From the NCBI GenBank assembly GCA_044348345.1, contig JBIKSZ010000191.1, forward strand, positions 1 through 7,403: 7,403 bases of DNA, in the 5' to 3' direction. The DNA is from Falsiroseomonas sp044348345. GTDB lineage: Bacteria; Pseudomonadota; Alphaproteobacteria; Acetobacterales; Acetobacteraceae. The position numbers and the translations under genes were made by a program. Positions 5,704 through 7,403 of this stretch are shown one piece after another (position 1 is the stretch's first letter; the number at the start of each line of letters is the position of its first letter). The notes under the pieces are model-generated. The model saw only the letters and a list, made by a program, of their open reading frames with translations, was not told the DNA's origin and ran no database searches.

Positions 5704-6672
5704 ATGCCCATCCTACGCCGATCCCTGCTTGCCACCGCCCTGCTCGGCCCCGCAGCGGCGCAGGCGCAAACCCAGGCCGCCCGACACCCGATGCCCGAGC
5801 GCGGGCGCCGGGCCTGGGCGCAGCAGGTCCCGCAGTTGCGCATCGGCATCCTGGGCGGGGAGAACGAAGCGGACCGCCAGGCGCGCTACGGCAGCTATGG
5901 CCGCCTGCTGGAGGAGACCTTCGGCATCCCGGTCCGGCTGTTCCAGGCTTCGGACTATTCGGGCGTGGTCCAGGCCTTCGCCGGGCGCCACATCGAAATG
6001 GCGAGCATGTCGCCGGCCGCCTACGCCGCGGCCTGGATGGAATCCAACGGCAATGTCGAGCCCTTCCTGGTCACGCAGGAGCGCGACGGCAGCACCAGCT
6101 ACATCGCGGTGATGTATGTCCGCGCCGATTCCGGGATCACCAGCCTTGAGCAGATGCGGGGCCGCTCCATGGCCTGGGCCGACCCGAACAGCGCCTCCGG
6201 CTTCCTGATCCCGCGTGCGGCGCTGCGCCAGGCCGGCATCAACCCGGAAAGCTATTTCGGCCGCACCGGCTTCGCGGGCGGGCATGAGCAGGCGATCGTC
6301 GCCGTGCTCGGCCGCCAGTTCGACGCGGGCGTTACCTGGGCGTCGGGCATCGGCGAGGAAAGCGAGGGCTTCTCTCGCGGGATGCTGCGCGCAACGGCCG
6401 AGAAGGGCCTGCTGAACATGCGCGACATCCGCATCATCTGGCGATCCGGCCCGATCCAGAACGGCCCACTGGTGGTGCGCCGCGACGCGCCGCAGGCCTT
6501 CAAGGACGACATGCGCGCCTTCCACCTGGCCCTGCCCTCCTCGCACCCCGACATCCATCGCGCGATCGAGCGCGGGACCACGATCGGCTGGGTGCCGACG
6601 CGCCACGAGGATTACGAGCTTTTCGTGCAGATGCGCCGCGAGGAAGCGCAGCAGCGGCGCCAGCGGAACTAG
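5704..6672 (+). CDS. PhnD-like phosphate/phosphite/phosphonate ABC transporter substrate-binding protein
   Basis: I start at ATG 5704, with GGAG (5694-5697) six bases upstream. An in-frame ATG at 5650 would add 18 residues ahead of the signal peptide. The 322-aa product begins MPILRRSLLATALLG (twin-arginine-like) with AQA/Q cleavage after residue 21. The mature part shows the PhnD-family pattern: LRIGILGGENEADRQARYGSYGRLLEETFGIPV, then SDYSGVVQAFAGRHIEMASMSPAAYAAAW. The second-lobe signature follows at about 160-210, with SASGFLIPRAAL, GINPESYF, FAGGHEQAIVAVLGRQFDAGVTW. These correspond to the ligand-contacting Ser/Gly loop, His and Asp regions of the family. Such proteins capture phosphonates or phosphite for PhnCE-type transporters. 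No phnC, phnE or C-P lyase gene is present, so the ligand is uncertain. The tail after 310 is rich in Arg, Glu and Gln. It lies 117 bases after the amidohydrolase gene. Confidence 0.92.
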   Translation: MPILRRSLLATALLGPAAAQAQTQAARHPMPERGRRAWAQQVPQLRIGILGGENEADRQARYGSYGRLLEETFGIPVRLFQASDYSGVVQAFAGRHIEMASMSPAAYAAAWMESNGNVEPFLVTQERDGSTSYIAVMYVRADSGITSLEQMRGRSMAWADPNSASGFLIPRAALRQAGINPESYFGRTGFAGGHEQAIVAVLGRQFDAGVTWASGIGEESEGFSRGMLRATAEKGLLNMRDIRIIWRSGPIQNGPLVVRRDAPQAFKDDMRAFHLALPSSHPDIHRAIERGTTIGWVPTRHEDYELFVQMRREEAQQRRQRN

Positions 6673-6691
6673 CGTCTCCTTCGTCTTGCCC

Positions 6692-6724
6692 GCCCCGCCT
6701 CGCCGTCGCAGAAGGCGGCGGGGC
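6692..6724 (+). terminator. Possible hairpin after the PhnD-like gene
   Basis: GCCCCGCC (6692-6699) pairs exactly with GGCGGGGC (6717-6724) around a 17-base loop, in the 70-base gap before the next gene. There is no T-run, and alternative pairings exist in this low-complexity GC stretch, so it may be a weak terminator, a processing or stability element, or chance. Confidence 0.28.
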
Positions 6725-6742
6725 TGAAGAGGGCCGGGACCG

Positions 6743-7324
6743 GTGGACGCCGCCATCCTTGAGGAATTGCGCCGGCGCTACGCGGAACCGCACCGGCGCC
6801 TGCATGGCTGGGCGCATGTCGCACGTATGCTGGCCGAGGCTGAGGAGATCGCGGCCGCCATCGCCGACCGTCCGGCCTTCATCCTGGCCGTGCTGTTCCA
6901 GCGCGCCGTCTTCGACCGCGCCCGCCCCGATGGCGCCGAGCGCAGCATCGCGCTGATGCGCGAACTGGCAGGGCCGCTGCTGCCGCAAGCACGCTTGGCG
7001 CGCGCGGCTTCGTTGGTCTCGGCGCTGACGAGCCAGGACCTGCCGGCGACGCAAGATGCCTCGCTGCGTGGCGATGCGGCGCTGCTGCTCGACATGGACC
7101 GCGCGCCGCTTGGCGCAGGACCGGCCGCCTTCGACGCGCATGCCGCCGCGCACCGGGCCGAGTACACCCACATGAAGGACGACACCTACGCAGCCGGCCG
7201 CGCCGCAGAGCTGCGCCTGCTGCTGTGGCGTGACCGCCTCTACCACACGGACCGCTACTTCCTGGCCCATGAACGCCAAGCCCGCCGCAACATCACAGGA
7301 CTGCTCGCGCGACTGGAGGCGTAA
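6743..7324 (+). CDS. Degenerate HD-superfamily (COG4339-like) protein lacking the HD dyad
   Basis: The 193-aa frame starts at GTG 6743, with AGAGGG (6728-6733) nine bases upstream. Its overall plan matches the predicted metal-dependent HD phosphohydrolases annotated as COG4339: RRYAEPHRRLHGWAHVARML (H21, H25 retained), then a DRPAFILAV helix where the family has A.WFHDA.YD. Near residue 117 comes LLLDMDRAPLGA, equivalent to the family D-x-DL-x-x-LGA, then HRAEYTHM, AAGRAAELRLLLWRDRLYHT and a final ERQARRNITGLL helix. The defining FHDAVYD is replaced by FQRAVFD (Q53, R54), and the later conserved histidine region (around 93-102) has none. Normal members are small cytosolic proteins thought to hydrolyse phosphoester substrates. 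This one is probably catalytically dead or repurposed. Homology on both sides of the change is in frame, so it is substitution rather than a frameshift. It follows the PhnD-like gene by 70 bases. Confidence 0.82.
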   Translation: MDAAILEELRRRYAEPHRRLHGWAHVARMLAEAEEIAAAIADRPAFILAVLFQRAVFDRARPDGAERSIALMRELAGPLLPQARLARAASLVSALTSQDLPATQDASLRGDAALLLDMDRAPLGAGPAAFDAHAAAHRAEYTHMKDDTYAAGRAAELRLLLWRDRLYHTDRYFLAHERQARRNITGLLARLEA

Positions 7325-7342
7325 GCGGGCGCTGCGTGGCCT

Positions 7343-7402
<60 letters not shown>

Positions 7403-7403
7403 C

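Noticed and set aside
3637..6756. Minus-strand open frames opposite the amidohydrolase and PhnD-like genes (3637-4608, 4851-5849, 5713-6756)
   Set aside because: They are shadows of recognised plus-strand genes, with no family motifs and no independent coding signal.

Overview
The window is very GC-rich with strongly G/C-ending codons. It carries several periplasmic substrate-binding proteins (SBPs) of the kinds expanded in free-living Alphaproteobacteria and Betaproteobacteria. The gene mix (Bug/TctC receptor, NMT1-like SBP, TRZ/ATZ amidohydrolase, EamA exporter) and the twin-arginine-like signal peptides are most reminiscent of an Acetobacteraceae/Roseomonas-like alphaproteobacterium. That placement is inference from style, not proven. 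It begins inside a gene and ends in a 59-base poly-G run, so it is probably a draft contig.

Layout: (1) 1-225, minus: the first 75 codons of a branched-chain-amino-acid-type (LivJ-like) SBP. (2) 226-530: a gene-free divergent region with weak promoter candidates. (3) 531-1664, plus: a small 66-aa helical protein of unknown function, then a 10-TM EamA/DMT transporter, separated by a strong hairpin. (4) 1708-2691, minus: a TctC/Bug SBP convergent with the transporter, with a GC hairpin between them. (5) 2692-2983: a divergent regulatory region. (6) 2984-7324, plus: four co-directional genes, namely an NMT1/ThiY-like SBP, a TRZ/ATZ-type amidohydrolase, a PhnD-like SBP and a degenerate HD-superfamily protein. 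(7) 7344-7402: poly-G.

How the genes fit together: four SBPs from four different transporter classes lie within 7 kb, and no ATPase or permease partner is visible. The most plausible functional pair is the NMT1-like SBP with the amidohydrolase immediately downstream. Binding and uptake of an N-heterocycle (pyrimidine/purine-like) followed by hydrolytic deamination is a reasonable hypothesis, but the substrate cannot be read from sequence. The PhnD-like protein and the HD-like protein may be downstream members of the same transcription unit or separately transcribed. A TATGAT box precedes the former.

The most notable points are the cluster of orphan SBPs, an HD-fold protein that has lost the HD dyad, a hairpin/G-quadruplex-capable intercistronic region before the amidohydrolase, and the terminal poly-G, which is probably artefactual. 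I did not find a convincing new defence or mobile system here.
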